Below the pieces are notes generated by a model. It worked only from the letters and a program-made list of their open reading frames with translations, was not told where the DNA came from and did not search any database. Position numbers and translations under genes: made by a program. Below are positions 1 to 8,100 of a DNA stretch of 12,738 nucleotides, in pieces. The first letter of the stretch is position 1; every line of letters begins with the position of its first letter. The stretch comes from Clostridiales bacterium (GTDB taxonomy: Bacteria; Bacillota; Clostridia; Oscillospirales; CAG-272), in NCBI GenBank assembly GCA_003522145.1, contig DPGD01000034.1, positions 42,438 through 55,175 on the forward strand, in the 5' to 3' direction.

Positions 1-196
1 CCAATACCCTTCCGAAGCATAGAATCCGGACATTGCCCGTTCGGGCGTGCCTCTGCCCACAGGGCCGTCCACGGTGAAATGCACCGGATCAATGTCCAGA
101 ACGGTGGTTTCGGTGGCGCCCTCATAAATGTCGGCAAACACCAGGCTCTTATATTCCAGAGGTGCTAAATCTTCACCGTAAGGGGAAAAGATCTCA
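1..196. repeat. Tandem array block, copy 1 (left end outside)
   Basis: Position 1 aligns with 978 and 2055, giving offsets of 977 and 1077 to the next copies. Near-identity holds to about the codon for SPYGED (about 187) and fades in the variable loop. It encodes the C-terminal half of the ectodomain. Confidence 0.85.
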
Positions 197-702
197 GGAT
201 TATCCGAGTTCGTAAGATCGGTTTTAGAATGGAAGTATTCTTCTCTTACCCAAATGTGAGCTCCTTCTTTCAGCGTCAATCCGGTTTCGTCTCTGCATAC
301 CTGCAGGATCACACATTGAGTCAAGGTCATGCCTTCTTCCGGCTTTCCCTGATCATTTGTTTTGATGTATTGGAGACGGACAATCTGGTCCAATCCAAAG
401 ACCGGCCCCTCCACCTCAGTCATGAGAAGTGGCCTAACCACAAGGACAGCCGGCGAATCCTTCGCCAGTGATTCGATGTTTGGGTTGCTCAAGGAAGTTT
501 TCTTTCCTGTATCTGCAACAGAAAAACTGCAGACCGGATAGTGGGCGAAGTATGGACGAAAATCTTCCGGCAAACCAAACGATGTGGCGAACCAACCGTA
601 ATCCCAACTGAAGGGCCTTCCGGCATTTCCGAAAATCCCCGTCAATGGGAGCATAAAAGCCAGTAGCAAAAGAGCGATAACTTTTTTCATTGCTTTTTTC
701 AT
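1..702 (-). CDS. Surface protein of the tandem array, copy 1 (C-terminus beyond the left edge)
   Basis: An open frame of 234 codons runs from the ATG at 702 to the window edge with no stop, so the C-terminal anchor lies outside. I do not recognise a named family. The start MKKAMKKVIALLLLAFML is a signal peptide or N-terminal anchor, unlike that of copies 2 and 3. From about residue 120 it follows copies 2 and 3 closely (EEGMTLTQCVI, ETGLTLKEG, SPYGEDLAPLEYKSLVFADIY, ATETTVLDIDPVHFTVDGPVGRGTPERA). The ectodomain pattern (V.RLQY.K, then LTLKEG..IWVREEYF) recalls small beta domains in Firmicutes surface proteins with a 'kG..lk.Gd.I.v.e' signature; this is inference. The loop between REEYF and SPYGED is the shortest of the three copies. 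The ATG is 59 bp after copy 2's stop, with only a weak GTGGGG as ribosome site. A second in-frame ATG at 690 is possible. Confidence 0.85.
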   Translation of the reverse strand, partial: MKKAMKKVIALLLLAFMLPLTGIFGNAGRPFSWDYGWFATSFGLPEDFRPYFAHYPVCSFSVADTGKKTSLSNPNIESLAKDSPAVLVVRPLLMTEVEGPVFGLDQIVRLQYIKTNDQGKPEEGMTLTQCVILQVCRDETGLTLKEGAHIWVREEYFHSKTDLTNSDNPEIFSPYGEDLAPLEYKSLVFADIYEGATETTVLDIDPVHFTVDGPVGRGTPERAMSGFYASEGYW

Positions 703-708
703 GATATC

Positions 709-1173
709 CCCCACTTTCTGATGAAGTTGAATTTGTCTAGGAAGGTTGGAGTTTGTGTTTCCTATTCGGCGTTGTCCGGCTCGGGTGGTTGCTGTTTTTT
801 GCGCTTTTTCGCCGCAAAGACGATCAGCAGGGCGGCCGTACACACCGCAACTCCGCCTGCAAAGCCGACGGCACCGGGCAGAATCCAGGAGGGGAGGGAG
901 GAATCGTCGGTGGTTGCCGGGTCAGAGCCGGGCTTCACGCCGAACTCCTCAAAGAACTTCTCGGCAAATTGCCGGTGCCAATACCCTTCCGAAGCATAGA
1001 GTCCGGACATTGCCCGTTCGGGCGTGCCTCTGCCCACAGGGCCGTACACGGTGAAATGCACCGGATCAATGTCCAGAACGGTGGTTTCGGTGGCATCCTC
1101 ATAAATGTCGGCAAACACCAGGCTCTCGTATTCCAGAGGCGCTAAATCTTCACCGTAAGGGGAATAAATTTTG
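709..1173. repeat. Tandem array block, copy 2 (spacer + anchor + half ectodomain)
   Basis: Covers the intergenic spacer (CCCCACTTTCTGATGAAG...), the membrane anchor and the C-terminal half of the ectodomain. Bases 862-984 are identical to 1939-2061 of copy 3; bases 796-867 are identical to 2965-3036 of the three-TM gene. Confidence 0.9.
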
Positions 1174-1775
1174 GTGTCGTCATGCAGAAAGAAACTATCC
1201 GGCCCTTGCCAATTCCCTTGCACAAATCGATTCATGTTTTCCATTCCGGAAAAATAGAGGAAATAGTCTTCCTTCACCCAAATGTAATCCCCTTCCTCCA
1301 GCGTCAATCCGGTTTCATTTTTGCAGACCTGCCGGATCACGCACTGGGTCAGGGTCATACCCTCAGCTTCTCCGGTTTCCTCGTCTATCTTGGTGTATTG
1401 AAGCCGGACAATTTGGTTTGCGTAGACCTCTTGGCGATTAGTAATGAAGGTATTGGTTTCGTTCACATCCAGAGGATCCACATGTCTTCCAAGAAGGGGT
1501 TCAATGACCAATGCGATGGAGTGAGTTGATGGCATGGCACTGATCTTTTCGTAGGTTTGCGGATACTGATTTTCGGTTGAAGCCAGAGAAAAATTGAAAA
1601 TGCATTCGCTCTCATAGTATCGATATCCTTCTGGCAAGCCGAATTCTGTATACTTCCATATGGGAGAGTCCGCTGGTAGTAAAGAGGTAGCATAAGAAAC
1701 GATGGAAAAAAACATCTGAACCGCAAGAATCAATGCGGTTATAAGCAGAGCTCTGCGCAATTTCTTTTGTTTCAT
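762..1775 (-). CDS. Type I membrane surface protein, tandem array copy 2 (337 aa)
   Basis: Unrecognised family, probably exported and membrane-anchored. Residues 1-29 form a signal peptide (MKQKKLRRALLITALILAVQ, ending near VSYA). Residues 30 to about 265 are the ectodomain. A hydrophilic linker (EFGVKPGSDPATTDDSS) leads to LPSW at 294-297, a hydrophobic segment of about 25 residues (GFAGGVAVCTAALLIVFAA) and a cytoplasmic KKRKKQQPPEPDNAE tail. The ectodomain has two long conserved blocks (LTQCVIRQVCKNETGLTL and LEYESLVFADIYEDATETT) around a variable loop (about residues 172-204). It shares the signal peptide with copy 3 and the 3' half with copies 1 and 3; 123 consecutive bases (862-984) are identical to copy 3. 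It lies 63 bp downstream of copy 3 and 59 bp upstream of copy 1, with no terminator seen, so it is probably co-transcribed. Role unknown; adhesin, receptor or immunity-type protein are all open. Confidence 0.9.
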   Translation of the reverse strand: MKQKKLRRALLITALILAVQMFFSIVSYATSLLPADSPIWKYTEFGLPEGYRYYESECIFNFSLASTENQYPQTYEKISAMPSTHSIALVIEPLLGRHVDPLDVNETNTFITNRQEVYANQIVRLQYTKIDEETGEAEGMTLTQCVIRQVCKNETGLTLEEGDYIWVKEDYFLYFSGMENMNRFVQGNWQGPDSFFLHDDTKIYSPYGEDLAPLEYESLVFADIYEDATETTVLDIDPVHFTVYGPVGRGTPERAMSGLYASEGYWHRQFAEKFFEEFGVKPGSDPATTDDSSLPSWILPGAVGFAGGVAVCTAALLIVFAAKKRKKQQPPEPDNAE

Positions 1776-1786
1776 GTGTTATATAC

Positions 1787-2251
1787 CCCACTTTCTGATG
1801 AAGTTGAATTTGTCTAGGAAGGTTGGAGTTTATGTTTCTTATTCGGTTTTGTCCGGTTGGGGCGGCTGTTGCTTTTTGCGCTTTTTCGCCGCAAAGACGA
1901 TCAGCAGGGCGGCCGTGCATACCGCACCCCCGCCTGCGAAGCCGACGGCACCGGGCAGAATCCAGGAGGGGAGGGAGGAATCGTCGGTGGTTGCCGGGTC
2001 AGAGCCGGGCTTCACGCCGAACTCCTCAAAGAACTTCTCGGCAAATTGCCGGTGCCAATACTCTTCCGAAGCATAGAATCCGGACCTTGCCCGTTCGGGC
2101 GTGGTTTTACCCACAGGGCCGTCCACGGTGAAATGCACCGGATCGATGTCCAGAACGGTGGTTTCGGTGGCATCCTCATAAATGTCGGCAAACACCAGAC
2201 TCTTATATTCCAGAGGTGCAAAATCTTTACCGTAAGGGGAATAGATCTTGG
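1787..2251. repeat. Tandem array block, copy 3
   Basis: Same block as 709-1173, same length, direct orientation. Similarity stops at the variable loop (about 2251) and resumes in the N-terminal half of the gene. Confidence 0.9.
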
Positions 2252-2867
2252 CTTTTTCTTTATTGAGAAAATAAATATGCATGTATACAGGTGTTATATT
2301 TGGCGGAAGATCGGGAGGAGTTTCGGGGGCGGAAGTAAAAACAAAATAGTCTTCTCTTACCCAAATGCGATCCCCCTCTTTCAGCGTCAATCCGGTCTCG
2401 TTTTTACAGACCTGCCGGATCACACACTGGGTCAGGGTCATGCCCTCAGATTCTCTGGATTCTTGGTCAACTTTTATGTACTGGAGCCGGACGGGCTCGT
2501 TTGCGTAGAAATTTTGACGCTCAATAATGGAGGAATCGGTTTCGTTCACATCCAGAGGATCCACATCTTTTCCGAGAAGAGGTTCAATGACCAATGCGAG
2601 GGGGTGATTTGATGGCATTGCATTGATCTTTTCGTAGGTTTGCGGATACTGATTTTCGGTTGAAGCCAGAGAATAGTTGAAAATGGATGCGCTTTCATAT
2701 ACATGATATTCTTCCGGCAATCCGAAAACTGTATCTACCCAACTGGGATATGGATATGGAGGCATCCATATAATAGTGTTGGCATAGGAACCAACGGAAA
2801 ACAGCACCTGAACTGCGAGAATCAATGCGGTTATAAGCAGAGCTCTGCGTAGCTTCTTTTGTTTCAT
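1839..2867 (-). CDS. Type I membrane surface protein, tandem array copy 3 (342 aa)
   Basis: Paralog of the previous gene with the same layout: signal peptide at 1-29 (MKQKKLRRALLITALILAVQ, cleavage probably after GSYA), ectodomain, DPATTDDSS linker, LPSW at 299-302, a transmembrane segment and a KKRKKQQPPQPDKTE tail. It has the longest variable loop: after REDYF comes a proline-rich, aromatic stretch (VFTSAPETPPDLPPNITP, then VYMHIYFLN) before IYSPYGKDF. That loop is encoded by visibly AT-richer DNA (about 2250-2345) than the conserved flanks. The start is chosen because signal peptide and upstream spacer are the same as in copy 2; the site before the ATG is AAAGTGGGG about 12 bases away, not a normal AGGAGG. 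Function not recognised. Confidence 0.9.
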   Translation of the reverse strand: MKQKKLRRALLITALILAVQVLFSVGSYANTIIWMPPYPYPSWVDTVFGLPEEYHVYESASIFNYSLASTENQYPQTYEKINAMPSNHPLALVIEPLLGKDVDPLDVNETDSSIIERQNFYANEPVRLQYIKVDQESRESEGMTLTQCVIRQVCKNETGLTLKEGDRIWVREDYFVFTSAPETPPDLPPNITPVYMHIYFLNKEKAKIYSPYGKDFAPLEYKSLVFADIYEDATETTVLDIDPVHFTVDGPVGKTTPERARSGFYASEEYWHRQFAEKFFEEFGVKPGSDPATTDDSSLPSWILPGAVGFAGGGAVCTAALLIVFAAKKRKKQQPPQPDKTE

Positions 2868-2876
2868 GTGTTATAC

Positions 2877-3036
2877 ACCCCACTTTCTGATGAAGTTGAA
2901 TTTGTCTAAAAAGGTTGGAATTTGTGTTTCCTATTCGGCGTTGTCCGGCTCGGGCGGCTGTTGCTTTTTGCGCTTTTTCGCCGCAAAGACGATCAGCAGG
3001 GCGGCCGTACACACCGCAACTCCGCCTGCAAAGCCG
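2877..3036. repeat. Tandem array block, copy 4: spacer and anchor only, fused to an unrelated gene
   Basis: The spacer CCCCACTTTCTGATGAAGTT and the anchor coding DNA match the array, then identity ends sharply at 3036, just at the GFAGG codons. Beyond that point the three-TM gene is unrelated in DNA. Confidence 0.9.
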
Positions 3037-3563
3037 GCAGTGACGGGCACGAACCAAGAGGGCAGGGCAAAACGGTCGTAGGGTTGAAGCTCCAAAGAGA
3101 CGGTTTTGCGGATCGGTTCCCCTGTGGTATCGTTGTATTTTGAAGTATAAGTCAACTGCAAGTTCCCGTTTTCAACCGTTGCATGGAAGTATCCGTTTTT
3201 GAAGGGATGGATCGTGTCGCCATAGGTCAGGCTGCCCAAGTGTACCTCTGAACCGTTTTTCAAGGTCTGGTAGACCTCCGCTCCGCTCCCCTGGAGGAAT
3301 TCCCACTCCTTGACTGTGACTTTCACGGTGGAATCCTCAAAGGACAGTTGGGTTTGGGCGATGTAGTCTCTTTTCAGAAATTGCGCCGTTGCGACGCAAC
3401 CGACGGTCAATCCCAGAGCTAACAGAACGCTGATTCCCGCCAACACGGCGGCTATCTCCCTTCCCCTCTTTTTTCCGGCCTTTATAAAGAGAACCAGGGA
3501 AACGACAAGCAGAACGAGAAATATAGGAAAAATTAAAAGAACCAGTTTCGTTTGTGTGTTCAT
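2931..3563 (-). CDS. Three-TM membrane protein with the array's C-terminal anchor (210 aa)
   Basis: No recognised family. Two hydrophobic segments lie at residues 7-28 and about 37-58, separated by a basic AGKKRGRE loop. An extracytoplasmic beta-rich domain of about 105 residues follows (LSFEDSTVKVTVKEWEFLQ to KTVSLELQPYDRF). LPSW (167-170), a third transmembrane segment and KKRKKQQPPEPDNAE complete it. The N-terminal 165 residues are unrelated to the tandem array, but the last 40 or so residues match it: 72 bases (2965-3036) are identical to 796-867 in copy 2, after which DNA identity stops abruptly. The downstream spacer is also shared. This indicates module exchange or gene conversion of the anchor. 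The ATG has AGGAGAG about 9 bases upstream and lies 51 bp after the lipoprotein gene. Confidence 0.88.
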   Translation of the reverse strand: MNTQTKLVLLIFPIFLVLLVVSLVLFIKAGKKRGREIAAVLAGISVLLALGLTVGCVATAQFLKRDYIAQTQLSFEDSTVKVTVKEWEFLQGSGAEVYQTLKNGSEVHLGSLTYGDTIHPFKNGYFHATVENGNLQLTYTSKYNDTTGEPIRKTVSLELQPYDRFALPSWFVPVTAGFAGGVAVCTAALLIVFAAKKRKKQQPPEPDNAE

Positions 3564-3614
3564 TTTGAATTCTCTCCTGTTCTTTAAATACGATCCCGTA
3601 GGAAAGGACTTGGT

Positions 3615-4376
3615 TCAGACGGTGGTGTTCAGACGATTTTCCTTTCCGGCAACCGACAATTCGGACGCTTCTGCATACTGGGTCTGCTTCTGCCATTCCT
3701 CTTCGTCGCCGACCAGCACAGAGACAAGGATGTTCCACCGGAAAGGACTGCCGTCTGTAATTCTCCTGGAAACGGGCTGTGCGTCATACAGATCGAGTAG
3801 CTCGTCTACCGATAAAGTGCAAACGGAAGAAAGCGTCAGCCCCTCCGGATAGTACAGGGTCGTGCCCGGGGAGGACTTTTCGGGAATTTGCTTCATGGCA
3901 TAGACCTTATAATTCTGCTCCAGCTCTGCCAGTAAAACCGTTCCTTTGTCGGTTTGATAGATCAGATGCACCGAGTAGACCAGATCTACCGCATCGGATA
4001 CCTGCTCGCCGCACTGGATGTTGGAATAGCAGGGATTGCCCAATTCTTCCACCACACGGGAGATAGACATGCCCTGTTCCAGCTTTTCCGCCGCCTGTTC
4101 CGGAATGGTTCCAAGGGTCTTTGCGGGGGTCAGACAGCGCAGAACGGTTTCATTTTCCCTTCCGAAGGGCGTCTGGCTTTCGGTCGTCCGGCAGCTTTTG
4201 AAATTAAGAGCGCCGGTGTTCTTTTCATAGTCGGCAAGGGCGGTGAAATCGGAGGCGGCCGAATCGCTTGTGGCGGTGCTTCCGGAAGTGGTAATGCCGG
4301 AGGAGCAGGAAACCAAAGAGCAGCAGATCAAGCAGACCGCCATGAGAAAGCAGGCGTTTCTGGTGATGTTTTTCAT
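3615..4376 (-). CDS. Lipoprotein with BamE/SmpA-like motif (253 aa)
   Basis: A predicted lipoprotein: the signal peptide MKNITRNACFLMAVCLICCS is followed by the lipobox L-V-S-C, with the acylated cysteine at residue 24. A Ser/Thr/Ala-rich linker follows (about 25-45). Residues about 98-117 read LEQGMSISRVVEELGNPCYS, which resembles the 'G(M/T)s...V...lG.P' signature of small BamE/SmpA-type lipoprotein domains; in Gram-positives such domains are of unknown function. The next segment (LVYSVHLIYQTDKGTVLLAELE) looks like beta strands, and YYPEGLTLSSVCTLSVDELLDLYD may be a second domain. GGAG lies 8 bases before the ATG. It sits between the membrane-anchored protein at 4480 and the three-TM gene, same strand, probably same transcript. 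The family assignment is a pattern impression only. Confidence 0.85.
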   Translation of the reverse strand: MKNITRNACFLMAVCLICCSLVSCSSGITTSGSTATSDSAASDFTALADYEKNTGALNFKSCRTTESQTPFGRENETVLRCLTPAKTLGTIPEQAAEKLEQGMSISRVVEELGNPCYSNIQCGEQVSDAVDLVYSVHLIYQTDKGTVLLAELEQNYKVYAMKQIPEKSSPGTTLYYPEGLTLSSVCTLSVDELLDLYDAQPVSRRITDGSPFRWNILVSVLVGDEEEWQKQTQYAEASELSVAGKENRLNTTV

Positions 4377-4419
4377 AGAATTTCTCCTTTTTGATTTTTC
4401 TTCGGCTTATGCGGTTTAC

Positions 4420-4459
4420 GATAGATGGGTTCCGCCTTCTCCTATCCGGATAGATGGGT
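4420..4459. repeat. 11-base direct repeat with a palindrome in the 103-bp spacer
   Basis: GATAGATGGGT occurs at 4420-4430 and 4449-4459, and CTATCCGGATAG (4442-4453) is a perfect 12-base palindrome overlapping the second. They lie between the stop at 4480 and the lipoprotein start at 4376. Purpose unknown: a regulatory site, an RNA hairpin or chance. Confidence 0.4.
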
Positions 4460-4479
4460 CGCTTCTGAAAATTTCAACA

Positions 4480-5094
4480 TCAATCCGGATACCGGAACAC
4501 GGCCAGATACCAATCGTCGGAAAGATGTTGGATATACTCCGAACCGTCGGGATTGGTGATGGACCGCAATACATCACGGGGCTTCTGTCCGGGCGAATAG
4601 ACCACGGCATAGAGCTGACTGCCGCTGAAAATAAACATTCCGTTTCGGACAATGACATCACACATACCAAGACCGCTCTTTGTATCAAGGAAAAGGCTGT
4701 TGAGTTTTCTCCATGTGGCATAGGTTTCCTGGGAGCAGGGGACAGTTTTTACATAGGTGCTCCCGATTTTGGGAAAAATCCGAACATTAAAGTTTGTTGC
4801 AGGGTATGAGGGACTAATACTCGATCTTTCGATATTGCTGTTATTCAAATCGGCGTCTTCGCAAATCTGCTGTATGATTTTTGCCATTTCTTCAAAGGAT
4901 TGCTTGTTGTTTTTAAAATCCACATCAAAGTTGTACATTTGGTAGTGGAAGTAGTTGGCTACATGGATAACCAAAGGCGTCAAAAGGGCAAGAACCGCTA
5001 CGGTGATGGCGATTACCGTAAGGATGCGCTTGCGACGCTTTTTGGGGGTTGTTTCACTTCGTGCTGTTTCATTGCTCATGGTTTCGTTGTTCAT
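4480..5094 (-). CDS. Membrane-anchored extracytoplasmic protein, candidate immunity/partner of the large secreted protein (204 aa)
   Basis: Not recognised. A basic cytoplasmic N-terminus (TTPKKRRKR) precedes one transmembrane helix (about 24-46, ILTVIAITVAVLALLTPLVI). Residues 47-204 should lie outside the membrane (type II topology, no cleavage site seen). This domain starts with a helical part (NNKQSFEEMAKIIQQICEDA) and continues with likely strands (NFNVRIFPKIG, CDVIVRNGMFIFSGSQLYAVVY, WYLAVFRYPD). It starts only 12 bp after the stop of the large gene, and its AAGAGGAGG site sits in that gap, so translation is probably coupled. Its DNA is low in GC (hand count about 43% over 4681-5040), like the 3' third of the large gene. 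Position, size, membrane anchoring and composition fit an immunity protein for an externally acting toxin; this is inference from context. A second start at residue 6 (MSNETARS) is possible but less well placed. Confidence 0.88.
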   Translation of the reverse strand: MNNETMSNETARSETTPKKRRKRILTVIAITVAVLALLTPLVIHVANYFHYQMYNFDVDFKNNKQSFEEMAKIIQQICEDADLNNSNIERSSISPSYPATNFNVRIFPKIGSTYVKTVPCSQETYATWRKLNSLFLDTKSGLGMCDVIVRNGMFIFSGSQLYAVVYSPGQKPRDVLRSITNPDGSEYIQHLSDDWYLAVFRYPD

Positions 5095-5106
5095 ATAGAC
5101 CTCCTC

Positions 5107-8100
5107 TTAATTGTAAGTTCCCTGGAAGGGAATTGTAAATGATACTTTGGTAACAAAAGGCTTGGGTTGAACAGAGGCAGCTAAGCCGCTCCAATGCTGA
5201 AGAATATACCATTGTCTGAAACCGGGCACAAAGCCTGCTTGCATATTACCGTATTTTTTATCTTCAAGATCTGAAGTATCCAATCCGAAATGGTCATAAA
5301 AGGAAAAACGAAGGGTTCCTGAATACGAATTGCCGGATTTGTTGAAGGAAACAATTTCAAATTTGTTTCCGTACCATGAATCAATTGCCAAAGTTAATCC
5401 CGGGACGCCGTTGTCATGGCCATAATACGGTTCCTGCAATTCGGTTCTTCCGTTTGCGATTCCTTGAGCCATGGCATTTACCATTGGGTGCTGTCTTCTC
5501 AGTATGGGATTCGTCCACAAGTTTTCATCGTAGTATAACCCACTGATGTTCCCTGAATTTTGTGATAGATAATTATTCAGCAATCCTACAACTGCGTCAA
5601 CATATGCAATAGTTTTTGGATGATTCACCACCGCAGAGGTCAAATCGTCATTAGAATAGTCTGTTCCTGTGCCATCAACCAGATGATCGATCATTTCTGC
5701 GAGTATATCGTTGAATGGCGAATCTTTCGAAAGCTGAGATTTAAAAAATGTGTTGATAATATCAATCCGATCTGCTACAGACATTTGTTCTTGCGTGTAA
5801 TTATTTTTATACAAATCTGTCAGAGAAATCTTTGTGTCGCTTTGGAGAAGGGCACCTGTGCTTTTTTGACCATATTCCAAATCTTCTGCAATGATAGGTG
5901 TGATATCATTTATATCACTTGTGTTAGCAAATCCTTCTCGTTCTCTGTTTCGTGTTCTGTAAATCATCAACCCACTTGTGTTGATTTCAAATGCATGAGT
6001 CTTACCTGTTGGTATATGCCGGGCAGTAAATGTGAGATTTCCGGCATTTACAGCAGTCAGGGTCATTGCTGTACGATTGATGGTGACATTGTTGGATGAA
6101 ACCAGAAAATCATAATCCGAAAAAGATGCCCAAGTAGGATTGGAAGGACTATGGTTATAGGTAGTAAAAGCCATGGTGTCGCCTATATTTAAGGTATAGG
6201 AATCCAAAACATCTGGTGAAGTTCTGTATTGTTCCTCTCCATATAGTCCGAATTCGACTAGTTCCTTATAATCCTCCTGCTTGCACAGTCTCCAGGAGGT
6301 GGAATCGTCTGTGGCTGTGCAGTGTACAAGGGAACCGCTGGAAGAGACACCCATGTACACGGTTTCGGTTTCATCCGAATCCTCATACATGGTGTAGGTA
6401 CACTTAATGGAGTAGCCGCCGTTTGGAGAAGGGGTGATCTGAAATGTTTCGGTATCATCGAAAACTTCCTGCGGGACGAGCATGGGCGAGCTTGCCCCTG
6501 CGGTCAGGATGTAGTCCGGGTTTTCAAGGCTCTGGATCATATACTGACCGTCTCCGGCATAGCCGATGTACCATGCCATGCGGTTGCCCAGCGCTGCCTC
6601 GGTTCCTGCTTCCAACTGAATGCCGAGGAGGTAGTCCTGCTTCTGGGTCAGAAAGGTCTTGGTCTGGTTGTTATTGATGTAGTAAATGCCCGATTGGATG
6701 TAGCGAACATCCGCACTCTGGGTCATAATGTTTTCGTAGAAGCGCCAGACCTGATCCTCGTTGTCCTTTTCCAAGGACTGAAGCGCCACGCCGGTATCGG
6801 TGCGGGTCAGTGACAGAGTGGGATCCTCCGCAGAAAGAATCAGGTAGTCGTAATTTCTCATTCCCACGATGACCCATTCATCCTGTGTGGCACCGAACCG
6901 GGGCGTTTTGGTCCCTTCGTTTTCTGCAATGTACAGATAATTCAGATCGTAGGTGCCGAAAATTTTGAATCCGGTCTCTCCGGAAATCAGGTGGAAGAAG
7001 CCCCGGGCGTCCGGTTGGGTTCCGTACTCGTGAAGGGCGGGAATGCTGCTGTTATTCTGCGTGACCAGAATACGGATGGATTGGTAGTCACCGGCGAATT
7101 GGGGCTGGTAGGTGTCGGTAATAAAGAAGCCCTTATCGCTTTCGGCGTAGTCTAAGACTCTGGATTGCAGATATCCATAGGTGATGGTGAGAACGGGTTT
7201 CTGTCCGTCACCCGTTGCTTCGCAGGAATAGAACAGAAGATTCTCATCATATTCGTTTTCGGTCATCGTCAGCTTGTAGTACAGATTCTCTCCGTTCAAT
7301 GCTCCTAAGAAAAATCCGGTGTCCAGCAGGTCATAGGTGAACTGCATCCATCCGTTCACATACTGGGTATCGATAGGATGAAGGGCGCTGTCGGGAACCT
7401 CGGCATTGCCGGAGATCAGGTCCTCAAAGGTACCGGTATACTCCATGCTGTACAGACTGAGGCGCGCTCCGGCTAAGCCGGAACTGCATTGGTAGGCATT
7501 CAGCCGCAATTCCGCCGCAAGAACGGGCAATTCCAGTGCATTGGGCAGATTTGAAAGCAGGATGTATGCCGGGGTGTTTTGCCCCAAGGTGAAACAGTGG
7601 CGCACGGTGCCGCCGGAACTGCTGATGACAGTCGAAGCGGTCTGAGGCGTGCATGCGGCGGTGATGGTGGGGTCAATGGTTACAGGGAAGGTTCTTTTTT
7701 CTGCGTTGAGCCAGCTTTCGTCTGCCGTAACGGTCAGGGTGTATTTCCCGTTGCCGTTGGAGGGTGTGAGCGTGTATTCCACTGCTTCGGAATATCTTCC
7801 GTCGGCATCGTACATGAAGGGTGCAGGGAGGATGTAAATCCTTTCTTCCCCGTCGTTCAAGGCGATGTCTCCGGTGTCGGTCAGGGAAGCCGTCAGATTG
7901 CAAAGCTCTAATTCAAAAATGTATTCATAGCTTTCCCTCGGGGCATTCACCACAATGTTTTCTTTTAAGTTGTCCCCCTGCAGGATATATTCGATGTCGG
8001 TCTGCGGCAGAATATTCCTGTAACCGACCGAGGAAACAGCCTTGGAAAGGGTGGAAAGCTCCTCCAGCTTGGTGGCTGCTTTTGTGTTGTCCGTGCCGTC

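Noticed and set aside
703..761. The spacer after the TAG stop at 762 stays open for about 19 codons in frame (ETQTPTFLDKFNFIRKWGI), suggesting readthrough or a formerly longer protein.
   Set aside because: In copy 3 the same frame has a second stop two codons after the TAA, and the spacer's conservation is explained by recent duplication.
1857..2612. A 251-codon plus-strand open frame across array copy 3, and similar plus-strand frames elsewhere in the array and in the large gene.
   Set aside because: They mirror the coding frame of the minus-strand genes, have no ribosome sites, and repeat only because the array repeats.
1745..2848. GCAGAGCTCTGC, a perfect 12-base palindrome at 1745-1756 and 2837-2848.
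   Set aside because: It lies within the duplicated signal-peptide codons (RRALLI) and has no loop; duplication explains the second copy.
1..3036. CRISPR-like or mobile-element origin of the repeats.
   Set aside because: The repeats are long coding paralogs in direct orientation; no transposase, terminal inverted repeats or short repeat-spacer pattern was seen.
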